This document shows, piece by piece, positions 1 to 11,358 of a DNA stretch of 64,000 bases. The DNA lies in the NCBI RefSeq assembly GCF_003086295.3, contig NC_092051.1:24981940-25045939 (forward strand), written 5' to 3'. The translations under genes were made by a program, and so were the position numbers. The notes beneath the pieces were generated by a model. It did no database searches. It saw only the letters and a list, made by a program, of their open reading frames with translations, and was not told the DNA's origin. Within the stretch, counting starts at the first letter, position 1, and each line of letters opens with the position of its first letter. This DNA is from Arachis hypogaea (lineage: Eukaryota > Streptophyta > Magnoliopsida > Fabales > Fabaceae).

Positions 1-207
1 GAGCTCTTTTTCTCTGTTTTGTGTGCAGATTCCTTCTGTAACCCTGTGAACTTATGCAATTGATTTTTTTACCTTGTTATTAATGAACTTTATATAAACA
101 AATAAAAATAAAAATAGGGCAAAATGCTTAGAGGATTGATGCCCCATGGCTGGGTTGTCTCCCAGCAAGCGCTTCTTTATTGTCTTTAGCTAGACCTTGC
201 TGAGCTT
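1..207 (-). other. 3' non-coding region of element A after pol
   Basis: AT-rich sequence downstream of the pol stop, in element orientation. I see no open frame, polypurine tract or LTR edge before the window ends. Confidence 0.6.
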
Positions 208-2748
208 TTAATCTAGCTTTAGCCTTGAGCACTCTTGCTCAACGTTGCCTTCAAGATAGTGCTTGATTCTCTGTCCATTGACAATGAACTTCTTATCAGA
301 ATCAATATCTTGAAGCTCCACATAACCATATGGTGATACACTTGTAATCACATATGGTCCCCTCCACCGGGATTTCAGTTTCCCGGGGAATAGCCTGAGT
401 CTAGAGTTAAACAGCAGAACCTTCTGTCCTGGTTCAAAGATTCTAGATGACAGCTTTCTATCATGCCACTTTTTTTATTTCTCTTTATAAAGCTTGGCAT
501 TTTCGAAAGCAGTGAATCTGAATTCCTCTAGCTCATTTAGCTGGAGCAATCTTTTTTCTCCTGCTAATTTGGCATCAAAGTTTAGGAATCTGGTTGCCCA
601 GTAGGCTTTATGTTCCAGTTCCACGGGCAGGTGACATGCCTTACCATACACAAGTTGGTATGGAGAGGTCCCTATAGGGGTCTTGAATGCTGTTCTGTAA
701 GCCCACAGAGCATCATCCAAGCTCCGTGCCCAATTCTTTCTACGGGTACTTACTGTCCATTCTAGGATTCTCTTTAATTCTCTGTTAGAGACTTCAGCTT
801 GCCCATTAGTTTGTGGATGATATGGAGTAGCTACCTTGTGGCGAATCCCATACCGAACCATGGCAGAGTAAAGCTGTTTGTTGCAGAAGTGAGTGCCCCC
901 ATCACTGATCAGTACTCTAGGGACACCAAACCTGCTAAAGATATATTTCTGGAGGAACTTCAGCACTGTTTTAGTATCATTGGTGGGTATGGCAATGGCC
1001 TCAACCCATTTTGATACATAGTCAACTGCCACCAGAATATAAGTGTTTGAGAATGATGGTGGGAAAGGTCCCATGAAGTCAATTCCCCATACGTCAAACA
1101 ACTCAATCTCCAAGATTCCTTGTTGAGGCATGGCGTAACCATGGGGTAGATTACCAGCTCTTTGGCAACTGTCACAGTTACGTACAAACTCTTGGGAATC
1201 TCTATAGAGTGTGGGCCAATAGAAGCCACATTGGAGGACCTTGGTGGCTGTTCGCTCACCCCCGAAATGGCCTCCATATTGAGATCCATGGCAATGCCAT
1301 AGGATCCTCTGCGCTTCTTCTCTAGGAACACACCTACGGATTATTCCGTCTGCACATCTCTTAAAGAGATAGGGTTTATCCCACAAGTAGTACTTTGCAT
1401 CAGTGATTAATTTTTTCTTTTGTTGCTTGTTGTACTCCTTGGGTATGAACTTTGCAGCTTTATAGTTTGCAACATCGGCAAACCATGGTGTTTCCTGGAT
1501 GGCAAATAAATGATCATCCGGAAAAGTCTCAGAGATCTCAAGAGAGGGGAGGGACGTCCCTTCTACTGGCTCTATCCAGGACAGATGATCAGCCACTTGG
1601 TTCTCTGTCCCTTTTCTGTCTCTTATTTCTATATCAAACTCTTGCAGAAGCAACACCCATCTGATGAGCCTGGGTTTTGAATCCTGCTTTGTGAGTAGAT
1701 ATTTAAGAGCAGCATGGTCAGTATACACAATCACTTTTGATCCTACTAAGTATGATCTGAACTTGTCAATGGCATAAACCACTGCAAGTAATTCTTTTTC
1801 TGTGGTTGTGTAATTTTTTTGGGCATCATTTAAAACGCGACTAGCATAATAAATGACATGCAGAAGCTTGTCATGCCTCAGTCCCAATACTGCACCAATG
1901 GCGTGATCACTGGCATCACACATTAGCTCAAATGGTAATGTCCAGTCTGGTGCAAAAATAACTGGTGCTGTGACCAGCTTAGCTTTCAGCGTTTCAAACA
2001 CCTGCAGACACTCTGTGTCAAACACAAATGGCGTGTCAGTAGCTAGCAGATTGCTTAGAGGTTTTGCGATTTTTGAAAAATCCTTTATAAACCTCCTATA
2101 GAATCCTGCATGCCCCAGAAAGCTTCTAATTGCCTTAACATTGGCAGGTGGTGGTAATTTTTCAATTACCTCTATTTTTACTTGATCCACCTCTATTCCC
2201 TTGTTTGAGATTTTATGCCCAAGGACAATCCCTTCAGTCACCATGAAGTGACATTTTTCCCAGTTTAAGACTAGGTTGGTCTCTTGGCATCTCTTCAGGA
2301 CAAGTTTCAGGTGATCAAGACAGGAGCTGAATGAGTCTCCATATACTGAGAAGTCATCCATGAAGACTTCCAGAAATTTTTCCACCATATCAGAGAAAAT
2401 AGAGAGCATGCATCTCTGGAAGGTTGCAGGTGCATTACACAGCCCAAATGGCATCCTTCTATAAGCAAACACTCCAGATGGACATGTGAATGCTGTTTTC
2501 TCTTGATCCTGGGGATCTACTGCAATTTGGTTATAGCCTGAGTAGCCATCCAAAAAGCAGTAATAATCATGACATGCCAGTCTTTCTAGCATTTGGTCTA
2601 CGAATGGTAAAGGAAAATGATTCTTTCTGGTGGCTGTATTGAGCCTTCTGTAGTCAATACACATGCACCACCCTGTAACTGTTCTTGTAGGAACCAGTTC
2701 ATTTTTTTCATTATGAATCACTGTCATGCCTCCCTTTTTTGGGACGAC
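208..2748 (-). pseudogene. reverse transcriptase-RNase H-integrase portion of element A
   Basis: Same frame as the gag-protease part. From the Met codon at 2727, the RT shows MCIDYRRLN (about residue 22) and the catalytic FMDDFSVYG (about 122). RNase H shows [13 protein letters not shown] and [11 protein letters not shown] with a later YTDH. Integrase has an HHCC zinc domain ([10 protein letters not shown] ... CDSCQ), then catalytic D in [11 protein letters not shown] in LISDGGTHF and E in [16 protein letters not shown] at 475-477 interrupts the integrase C-terminus; the same frame then continues for about 88 codons, with SRWRGPY-type C-terminal sequence, to a second TAA at 208-210, the likely native stop. 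Catalytic residues are all present, so inactivation appears to rest on two point nonsense codons. That suggests a fairly young copy. Confidence 0.92.
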
Positions 2749-5316
2749 TTAGACATGGCTCACCCAGGGGCTATCAGAAATAGGATAAATAATCTCAGCC
2801 TTTAGTAATTTGGTGACCTCTTTCTGCACCACTTCCTTCATGGCTGGATTTAGCCACCTCTGTGGTTGAACCACTGGTTTAGCATTATCTTCCAATAAGA
2901 TTTTGTGCATGCATCTAGCTGGGCTTATGCCCTTAAGGTCACCTATGGACCACCCAAGAGCTGTTTTGTGTGTCCTTAGCACTTGAATAAGTGCTTCCTC
3001 TTTCTGTGGATTTAAAGCAGAGCTTATGATCACTGGAAAAGTGTCACCTTCTCCCAGAAATACATATTTCAGGGATGGTGGTAATGGTTTGAGCTCGGGT
3101 TTAGGAGGTTTTTCCTCTTCCATAGAAAATTTCAGAGGCTCTTTCATCTCCTCTGAATCCTCCAAATCAGGCTGAACATCTTTAATGATGTCTTCCAACT
3201 CTGATTCGAGACTCTCAGCCATGTTGATCTCTTCTACCAAAGAGTCAATAAGATCAACTTTCATGCAGTCTTTTGATGTGTCTGGATGCTGCATGGCTTT
3301 GACAGCATTCAACTTAAACTCATCATTATTGACTCTCAGGGTTATTTCCCCTTGTTGGACATCAATGAGGGTTCGTCCAGTTGCTAGGAAGGGTCTTCCT
3401 AGAATGAGAGTAGCACTCTTGTGATCCTCTATTTCCAGCACTACAAAGTCAGTGGGAAAGGCGAATGGCCCAACTCTGACAATCATGTCTTCAATCACGC
3501 CTGATGGGTATTTAATGGAGCCATCAGCAAGTTGGAGACATATCCGGGTTGGTTTAACTTCTTCAGTTAATCCAAGCTTTCTGATAGTGGATGCAGGTAT
3601 TAGGTTGATGCTTGCCCCAAGATCGCATAAAGCTGTCTTGGTGCAATTACCTTCTAATATGCATGGTATCAGAAAACTCCCAGGGTCTTTAAGCTTTTCA
3701 GGAAAGCTTTTTAGAATGACTGCACTGCATTCTTCAGTGAGGAGAACTCTTTCTGTTTCTCTCCAATCCTTTTTATGACTCAGGATCTCTTTCATGAACT
3801 TGGCATAAGAAGGTATTTGCTCAAGTGCCTCTGCAAATGGAATCTTTATTTCAAGAGTCCTGAGATAATCTGCAAAGCGAGCAAATTGCTTATCCTGCTC
3901 CTCTTTCCGGAGTTTTTGAGGATAAGGTATCTTGGCTTTATATTCCTCAACCTTAGTTGCTGTAGGTTTATTGCCTACAGAAGTGGTTGAAGAAGCCTTT
4001 TTAGAGGGGTTGTCATCAGCACTTGTGTGTGTCTGATCCCTCACTGGCAATTGAGTGCCAGAGTTAGAAGCTGGAGTGACGTTAGACGCCAACTCCTTGT
4101 CTGTTCCTGGCGTCTGAACGCCAGAACTGTGCCCATTTTGGGCATTCAACGCCAGATCCTGCCCATTTTGGGCGTTCAACGCCAGATCCTTGCTTGTTTT
4201 TGGCGTTGAACGCCAGTCCTTGCTTGTTACTGGCGTTGAACGCCAGTCTTGGGCATGGTCTGGGAATTCAGCGCCAGCCTTCCACCAGATTTCTGGCATT
4301 TTAACGCCAGAATTACTTTTCCCTGGGCTCTTACTGTCCTCAGGTAAATTTTGGGTGGTTTGCTCATTCCTTGGCTCTTTGCTGCCTTGAGGTGGGGTAT
4401 TTAATGTTTTCCCACTTCTCAATTGAACTGCTTGGCATTCTTCTGTTATTTGTCTTGACAGCTGCTGCTTTGTTTGCTTCAATTGTTCTTCCATATTTAT
4501 ATTAGCCATCCTTGTCTCTTGTAGTTTATCCTTGAATTCGGCTAACTGCTTTGTTAGAAAGTCCAATTGCTGATTGAATTCAGCAGCTTGTTTTACAGGG
4601 CTGAGTTCAGCAGTTACTGTTTTAACCTCTTCTTTCATGGAAGGGTCACTGCTTAGGTACAGATGCTGATTCCTGGCAACTGTATCAATGAGCTCTTGAG
4701 CCTCTTCAATTGTCTTTCTCATGTGGATAGATCCACCAGCTGAGTAATCTAGAGACATCTGAGCTCCTTCTGCAAGCCCATAATAGAAGATGTCTAACTG
4801 AACCCACTCTGAAAATATTTCAGAGGGGCATTTTCGTAGCATCTCTCTGTATCTCTCCCAGGAATCATAAAGAGATTCCTTATCTCCTTGTTTAAAGCCT
4901 TGGATGTCCAGCCTTAGCTGTGTCATCCGTTTTGGGGGAAAGTATTGATTCAGGAATTTTTCTGTCAGCTGTTTCCATGTCCTTATGCTGGCCTTAGGTT
5001 GGTTATTTAACCACCTTTTAGCTTGATCTTTTACAGCAAATGGAAACAGTAATAGTCTGTAGACATCCTGATCTATTTTCTTATCATGTACTGTGTCAGC
5101 AATTTGTAAAAATTGTGCCAGAAACTCTGTAGGTTCTTTCTGTGGAAGACCGGAATACTGGCAACTTTGCTGCACTATGATAATGAGCTGAGGATTCAAC
5201 TCAAAGCTACTGACTCCAATGGAGGGTATGCAGATACTACTCCCATATGAAGCAGTAGAGGGGTTAGCATATGACCCCAGAGTCCTCCTGGACTGTTCAT
5301 TTCCACTTAGATCCAT
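2749..5316 (-). pseudogene. gag-protease portion of the gag-pol polyprotein of element A
   Basis: An 855-codon frame opening with ATG at 5316. Residues about 55-230 form a retrotransposon gag domain (KRWLNNQP, TWKQLTEKFLNQYFPPKR, WERYREMLRKCP). Next comes a coiled, glutamine-rich stretch, then a low-complexity segment made by the palindromic DNA array at 4080-4315. A retroviral-type aspartic protease has its active-site triad in DLGAS at about residue 565 (DNA 3610-3624) and a later ILGRPFLATG motif. The C-terminal part reaches the start of the RT domain. No CCHC zinc knuckle is visible. The frame ends at a TAA (2749-2751) and resumes in the same frame directly after it, so a single nonsense codon splits a once continuous polyprotein. 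Confidence 0.92.
4080..4315 (-). repeat. In-frame array of CTGGCGTT(G/C)AACGCCAG palindromes in gag
   Basis: About eight imperfect copies of a 14-17 base palindrome (core ggcgttnaacgcc) spaced roughly 30-40 bases apart. Two neighbouring copies at 4200-4245 are identical in the core. The spacing keeps the gag frame, giving peptide repeats such as DWRSTP and DLALNAQNG. The same palindrome recurs in the LTR of this element (7085-7195) and in the related LTR fragment (10875-10960). Confidence 0.9.
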
Positions 5317-6006
5317 AATGGAGACAGGGAGATGATGTCAAATAAAAAAAATTATTTTTATTTATTTATTTATTTATTTAATTCGAAAATGAAATAAATT
5401 AAAATAAAATAAACAAAAATGGTTGAAAAATTTTGAAAAAATGAGGAGAGAGAAAGTGGTTAGGAAGTTTTAAAAAGGATATGATGATTTTTGAAAAAGG
5501 TTTTAAATTAAAAAAAATCTGAATTTTTAAAGGTAAATTTCGAAAATTTGCTTTAAAATTGAGAGAAAAGATATTTTTGAATTTAAAGAGGAGAGAGAAA
5601 AACAATAAGATGGCACAAGATTTAGGATTTTTAGATCTGATGCTCCTTGTTTTTGAAAATTTTGGAGGGAAAACACCAAGGAACACCAAACTTAAAATTT
5701 TTAGAAAACTAAACTAAAATTTTCGAAAACCAAGAGGGAAATCAACAAGAAAACACCAAACTTAAAGTTTGGCACAAAATTTAATAGAGAAATTATTATT
5801 TTTGAAAAAGATTTTTAAAAAGAGTATACCAAACTGCCACGGACTTAGACCTACGCTCTAGCCAATTGGGCAGTAAATGTAACACTTGTTTTGAAGAAGT
5901 ATAAAATATTAACCAAGAACAATAATAAGAGACTCTAAACCAAAAAAGAAAAATTTTCCTAATCTAAGCAACAAAATAAATCGTCAGTTGTTCAAACACG
6001 AACAAT
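5317..6006 (-). other. 5' leader of element A
   Basis: About 690 bases between primer site and gag start. AT-rich, with an (ATTT)n run at about 5353-5382 and repeated 'aaacaccaaacttaaa' phrases around 5670-5770. No convincing coding frame; a 96-codon phenylalanine-rich frame here looks like chance. Confidence 0.7.
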
Positions 6007-6023
6007 CCCCGGCAACGGCGCCA
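6007..6023 (-). promoter_or_regulatory. Primer binding site, complementary to tRNA-Asp
   Basis: The plus strand reads ccccggcaacggcgcca, which as I recall it is the 3' end of plant tRNA-Asp(GTC) including CCA. On the element strand this is the minus-strand DNA priming site, beginning TGGCGCCGTTGCC, six bases inside the 5' LTR. Confidence 0.9.
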
Positions 6024-6029
6024 AAAACT

Positions 6030-7566
6030 TGGTGCACGAATTGTGAATCACACTTTTCACACTCGTACCACTAACCAGCAAGTGCACTGGGTCGTCCAAG
6101 TAATACCTTACGTGAGTAAGGGTCGAATCCCATGGAGATTGTTGGTTTGAAGCAATCTATGGTTATCTTGCAATTCTTAGTCAGGAAGTCAATTATATTT
6201 ATTAGTTGAGTTGCGAATAAACAAGAGAGCATGGATTAAAGGTTACTTGTTATGCAGTAATGGATAATATGTTGGAGTTTTGGAGATGCTTTGTCTTCAG
6301 AATCTCTGCTTTCCTCTGTCCTCTGATTCACGCACGCACGTCCTCCTATGGCAAGCTGTGTGTAGGTGGATCACCGTTGTCAATAGCTACCATCCATCCT
6401 TCCAGTGAAAAGGGTCCAGGTGCGCTGTCACCGCATGGCTAATCATCTGTAGGTTCTCAGTCGTACCGGAATAGGATTTACTATCCTTTTGCGTCTGTCA
6501 CTATACCCAGCACTCGCGAGTTTGAAGTTCGTCACAGCCATCCAATCCCAGAATCCTACTCGGAATACCAAAGACAAGGTTTAGACTTTCCGGATTCTCA
6601 TGAATGCCGCCATCACTCTAGCTTATACCATGGAGATTCTGATTAGGGAATCTAAGAGATATTCATTCAATCTGATGTAGAACGGAAGTGATTGTCAGAC
6701 ACACGTTCATGGATTGAAGAAGGTGATGAGTGTCACTGATCATCACCTTCTCCATAGTTAGGCGCGAATGGATATCTTAGATAGGAACACGCATGTTTGA
6801 ATGGAAAACAGAAATACTTGCATTAATTCATCGAGACACAGCAGAGCTCCTCACCCCCAACAATGGAGTTTAGAGACTCATGCCGTCAAAGAGTATAAAG
6901 TTTTTATCTAAAAATGTCATGAGATGCAAAATAAATCTCTAAAAGTTGTTTAAATACTAAACTAGTAACCTAGGTTTACAGAAAATGAGTAAACTATAAC
7001 AGATAGTGCAGAAATCCACTTCTGGGGCCCACTTGGTGTGTGCTGGGGCTGAGACTAAAGCTTCTCACGTGTCTGGGGCTGTTTTGGGCGTTCAACGCCA
7101 GCTTTGGATCCTTTTCTGGCGTTGAACTCCAACTTGCAACTTGTTTCTGGCGCTGGACGCCAGAATTGGGCAGAGAGCTGGCGTTGAACGCCAGTTTACA
7201 TCGTCTATCCTTGAGAAAAGTATGGAATATTATATATTGCTGGAAAGCCCTGGATGTCTACTTTCCAACGCAATTGAAAGAACGCCATTTGGAGTTCTGT
7301 AGCTCCAGAAAATCCATTTTGAGTGCAGGGAGGTCAGAATCCAACAGCATTAGCAGTCTTTTTTCAGCCTGAATCAGATTTTTGCTCAGCTCCCTCAATT
7401 TCAGCCAGAAATACCTGAAATTACAGAAAAATACACAAACTCATAGTAGAGTCCAGAAATGTGGATTTTGCCTAGAAACTAATGAAAATAAACTAAAAAC
7501 CAACTAAAACATACTAAAATCTATATGAAATTAACCCCAAAAAGCATATAAAATATCCGCTCATTA
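6030..7566 (-). mobile_element. 5' LTR of element A
   Basis: About 1.54 kb next to the primer site. On the plus strand it begins tggtgcacgaattg and ends ccgctcatta; the related LTR fragment at 11358 ends ccgctcatca, so the terminal TG of the LTR seems mutated to TA here. The half nearer 7566 matches 10279-11358 over most of its length. It contains three or four ggcgttgaacgcc-type palindromes at 7085-7195. The LTR start is taken from the primer-site spacing and could be off by a few bases. Confidence 0.85.
7085..7195 (-). repeat. Palindromic GGCGTTNAACGCC cluster in the LTR of element A
   Basis: Units at about 7086-7100, 7120-7132, 7147-7162 and 7178-7193 (gggcgttcaacgccag, ctggcgctggacgccag, ctggcgttgaacgccag and a half unit). 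They are the same module as in gag at 4080-4315. Confidence 0.85.
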
Positions 7567-8786
7567 ATGGTTTTTGAGCTAAAGAACACACAACCTGTGA
7601 GATTTGAGCTTATTTATATGGTTACATTATTTAACCATAAATATTTTATTCCTGTGTGTTTCCTTCTCTATGATTGTAATCTATATTTTGTTCCAATCTA
7701 TATGTCCAATATTTAGTATATTTACATGCTTGCATATGATTGAGGCCATTGTTTGATTTTAGCTCACTTATCCCAAATAAGCCTACCCTTTAAATCACCC
7801 TTGTCAGCCACTTTGAGCCTCTTAATCCCCATTTGTTCTATTTTATAACCACATTACTAGCCTTAAGCAGAAAAACAAATTAAAAATTCCAAGTTGAATC
7901 TTTGGTTAGCTTAAGATAGATATTGTGTATAATTTAAGTATGGGAAATTTTATGGGAACATAGGATGACAAAATAAATAAAAAAAGGGGAGAAATTAAAT
8001 TGAATAAGTTATTTAAAAATTTGGGAAGCATGCTCATGTGAAATCAAAATAATTAAATTACCATGTGCATTGAAAAAAAATATTAAGTAATTAAATAAGG
8101 GGATACAAAAAAAAAAGAAAAAAAAATAATATTACCCCAAATGCAAAATAAAAAGAATCAATGCACATGGGACAAGATTCAAAAATAAGTTTGATACATG
8201 AGCATGTAATACAAAAGTGGGAAAATTCGGGTAGCTAGGTAAAGTATTTTAAAATTATATAAAGTATGTATATATTAGGTGAGATCTTAGACTAATCAAG
8301 GATTCACTTTATAAAGCTCACTTAGCCATATGTATACCCTTACCCTTACGTTAGCCCCATTACAACCCTGAAAAGACCTCATGATGTTTGCATTGGTACA
8401 TTAAATATTTGTTGATTGGTTAGGTGAAGAACAAAGTTTAGAAAGCATGACTAGAGAAGAGTAGAGTGATTACCCTATACACTTGAGAGATTAGAGTGAT
8501 ATACACTACTGGTAAGGGAATGCTTGATTCTATGTTCCCTACTTTCATAAGCTATCTTCTTACAAGTTTACTTGTCTTTTACTATGTAATTTGAATTAGT
8601 GAAATCTGATTCATGTTTGTCTTGAAAAGATTTGTTTGCTTTTAACCAAGTAGGTAGAAACATTTTGCATGTAGTTACATTCATATAGATAGGTTGCATT
8701 TCATATTAATCTACTATTCCTCTTCACTTTTATAGCTTCTCTTAAGTTTAGCATGAGTACATGCTATTGTTTAAGTGTGGGGAGGT
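7567..8786 (+). mobile_element. 3' internal region of plus-strand gypsy element P
   Basis: Non-coding, AT-rich sequence upstream of the polypurine tract and 3' LTR of P. It starts abruptly at the edge of element A, which suggests A landed in P. It holds no open frame of note; it looks like the post-pol untranslated region seen in this retrotransposon group. Confidence 0.65.
8773..8786 (+). promoter_or_regulatory. Polypurine tract of element P
   Basis: aagtgtggggaggt, immediately before the LTR start TGATAAACC. This is the plus-strand DNA priming site by position and composition. Confidence 0.85.
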
Positions 8787-10278
8787 TGATAAACCACTAT
8801 TTATGGTTTATCTTGTGCTCAATTGAATGGATTTTATCAATCCTTCACCCACTTATTCATATTAATTGCATAGTTTTACTTTCCCTTCCTCATTATGTGA
8901 TGTATGTGAAAAACATGTTTCCTTTGCTTTAAAACTAATTATTTTAATTACCCTTAATTCCATTCGTTGCCGTGACTAGTGTGTTGAGTAGTTTCAGATC
9001 TTCTAAAGCAGGAATGACTTAAAGGATGGAAAGGAAACATACAAAAATGGAAGGAAAGCACAAAACGGAGTTTCTAAAGAAATTGGCATCCACGCGATCG
9101 CATGGGCGACGCGGACGCATGCCAAGCGCGAATCAACAGCGATGCGGCCGCATGACTGACGCGAACGCGTGACAAGAAAAGCTCCGAATGACGCGACCGC
9201 GTGACCCATACGGACGCGTGACAGAGGCCACGCACCAGAAATTGCAGAAAACGCTCCCAGCAATTTCTGAAGCCCTTTTTGGTCCAAATCCAAGTTCAGA
9301 AGGCATAGACCAGAGGTTATGAAGTGAGGGAATGCATCCATTCATGGAGAGGTGACTTTTAGTTTTAGTTTTCATGATTTAGATTTAGTTTAGAGAGAGA
9401 TTCTCTCTCTCTTTTAGGATTAGGATTTAGGATTTCTCTTAGTTTGGGAGTGACTCTCGATCCCAGGTTTAATGTTCCTTTACTTTAAGCTTCTCTTTTA
9501 CTTTTATTCATTACTTTAGTTGATTATTTACTTTTGCAATTTAATTTATGAATTCTTCCATGTTACAGATTATTATTTTGGATTAATGTTATTTGAGGTA
9601 TTTCAGTTAATATTGCTTTCTTTTATTTATTAGTTACAATTATTCCCAATCTGAAGACATTCTTATTCCAGTAGATTTACTTTTCTCCTTTTGGTTTTGG
9701 TTAAGAAATCAGTAACTCAGGAGTTATCAAACTCAAACATGCTTGATAATTGTTATCTTTGTTAATTGAATTGAGCATCAAGAATCCCAATCTTTTCTTA
9801 GAAAATAAAACAGGATCCGAAGATCAATCCAATTAATCCCTTGACCTTCCTTTATCTTAGTAAAGGCTAACAAAGTGGAATTAAGATTCAATTATTATCA
9901 TCATTGATAAGGATAGCCAGGATAGGACCTCTAATTTCTCATACCTTGCCAAAAGTTTATTTACAGTCATTTATTTATTTCACTTGCTATTTAAATTACT
10001 TGTTCTTCATTTACTTTAATTGCCACTTAAATTACTTGCTCCTCATTCTCAAAACCCCAATTTACAATCTCCATAGCCAATAATAAGAACATACTTCCTT
10101 GCATTTCCTTGAGAAGACAACCCGAGGTTTGAATACTTCGGTTATCAATTTATTTAGGGGTTTGTTACTTGTGACAACCAAAACGTTTGTATGAAAGGAA
10201 TTTTGAAGGTTTAGAAACTATACTTGCAACGAGGATTTATCCGCAAATTTCTAGACCACGTAAAAGTTTCTCTCATCA
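8787..10278 (+). mobile_element. 3' LTR of element P
   Basis: Begins TGATAAACCACTATT directly after the polypurine tract and ends ...tctctcatca. Its first 26 bases can fold as a hairpin (gataaacca / tggtttatc). It carries a CG-dense tract at 9085-9235 and ends in the 'actatacttgcaacg' segment also seen at 12405-12420. The sequence just beyond (10279 on) is minus-strand LTR M, so P appears inserted in M; aatgg (10279-10283) would be one copy of the target duplication, the other being outside the window. Confidence 0.8.
9085..9235 (+). repeat. CG-dense acgcg(n)cgcgtgac tract in LTR of P
   Basis: Repeated, partly palindromic units of the type acgcggacgcatg, acgcgaacgcgtgac and acgcgaccgcgtgac in an otherwise AT-rich LTR. 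Similar tracts occur at 11360-11400, 18585-18612, 20566-20790 and, more diverged, 48660-48850. Confidence 0.8.
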
Positions 10279-11358
10279 AATGGCTGCCAATAATTCTAGC
10301 CTATACCACGAAGATACTAATCTCACAGACTCGGTCCGTGTATTAGATACCCAAGAGAATATACTCCGGCTGTCATCCAATGACTACATTGAACATCATG
10401 TAGATTGCTTTGTGGTTGTCAGGCACGCGATCTTGGCTAAGCGAGTAACGAAGATTGGGTGATTGTCACTGGTCACCCCTTCATTCTGACTTAACTGAAT
10501 TAAGTACAAGAGTATATCTTGGAGAAGAAGTAGGCGTGAATTGAATAGAAAACAGTAGTAATTGCATTAATTCATGAAGAACAGCAGAGCTCCACACCTT
10601 AATCTATGGGGTGTAGAAACTCCACCGTTGAAAATACATAAGTGAAAAAGGTCTAGGCATGGCCGTGAGGCCAACCTCCAAACGTGTACAATAGCATAAG
10701 ATTGTAAAATTCTCGATGCGAATACAATAGTAAAAAGTGCTATTTATACTAAACTAGTTACTAGGGATTACAGAAAATGAGTAACTAAGTGCAGATAGTA
10801 CAGAAATCTACTTCTGGGGCCCACTTGGTGTGTTCCTGGGCTGAGCATTAAAGCTTTTTCGTGCATAGGCTGTTCCTGGAGTTAAACGCCAGCTTTGGTG
10901 CCATTTTGGGCGTTTAACTCCAATTCTGGTGCCAGTTTGGGAGTTTTACGCCAAAATGTTTTAGGTTGTCTTTGAATGCCAGTTTGGGCCATCAAATCTC
11001 AAGCAAAGTATGGATTATTATATATTTCTGGAAATCCCAGGATGTCTACTTTCCAACGCAATCAAGAGCGCGCCAATTGGGCTTTTATAGCTCCAGAAAA
11101 TCCACTTCGAGTGTAGGAGGGTCAGAATCCAATAGCATCTGCAGTCCTTTTTCAGCCTCTAAATCAGACTTTTTGCTCAGGTCCCTCAATTTCAGCAAGA
11201 AAATACATGAAATTACAGAAAAACATACAAACTCATAGTAAAGTCTAAAAATATTATTTTTAAATAAAAACTAATAAAAATATAATAAAAAGTAGCTAAA
11301 TCATACTAAAAACTATGTAAAAACAATGTCAAAAAGGGTATAAATTATCCGCTCATCA
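10279..11358 (-). mobile_element. LTR fragment M (same family as element A)
   Basis: Minus-strand LTR whose 5' terminus is at 11358 (plus strand ends tccgctcatca, i.e. TGATGAGCGG on the element strand). It aligns with about 6590-7566 of element A, including 'tacagaaaatgagtaact', the palindrome cluster (10875-10960) and 'tggggcccacttggtgtg'. Its inner part is cut where LTR P begins. The following gcgta (11359-11363) would be one copy of its target duplication. Confidence 0.8.

Larger units (their letters stand above)
1..7566 (-). mobile_element. Ty3/gypsy LTR retrotransposon A (Athila/Tat-like), 3' end cut by window edge
   Basis: A minus-strand element read from 7566 towards 1: 5' LTR (6030-7566), tRNA-Asp primer site (6007-6023), leader, one gag-protease-RT-RNaseH-integrase reading frame (5316 to 208), then 3' non-coding DNA running off the window. 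The domain order with integrase last is that of Ty3/gypsy. The protease DLGAS motif, the FMDDF reverse transcriptase motif and the tRNA-Asp primer site point to the Athila/Tat branch. No env-like frame is seen in the 207 bases after pol. Two in-frame nonsense codons make it non-autonomous as it stands. It appears to be inserted in plus-strand element P, whose 3' internal sequence starts at 7567. The 3' LTR and left target duplication lie outside the window. Confidence 0.9.

Noticed and set aside
5399..5689. 96-codon Phe/Lys-rich minus-strand frame
   Set aside because: Lies in the retroelement leader between primer site and gag; composition-driven.
6007..6023. Match to a tRNA-Asp 3' end, considered as a tRNA gene
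   Set aside because: Only the terminal 17 bases match and they sit beside an LTR; it is a primer binding site.
9003..9375. Minus-strand frames of 80 and 112 codons
   Set aside because: They overlap the CG-dense tract and U3-like part of LTR P and show no domain.
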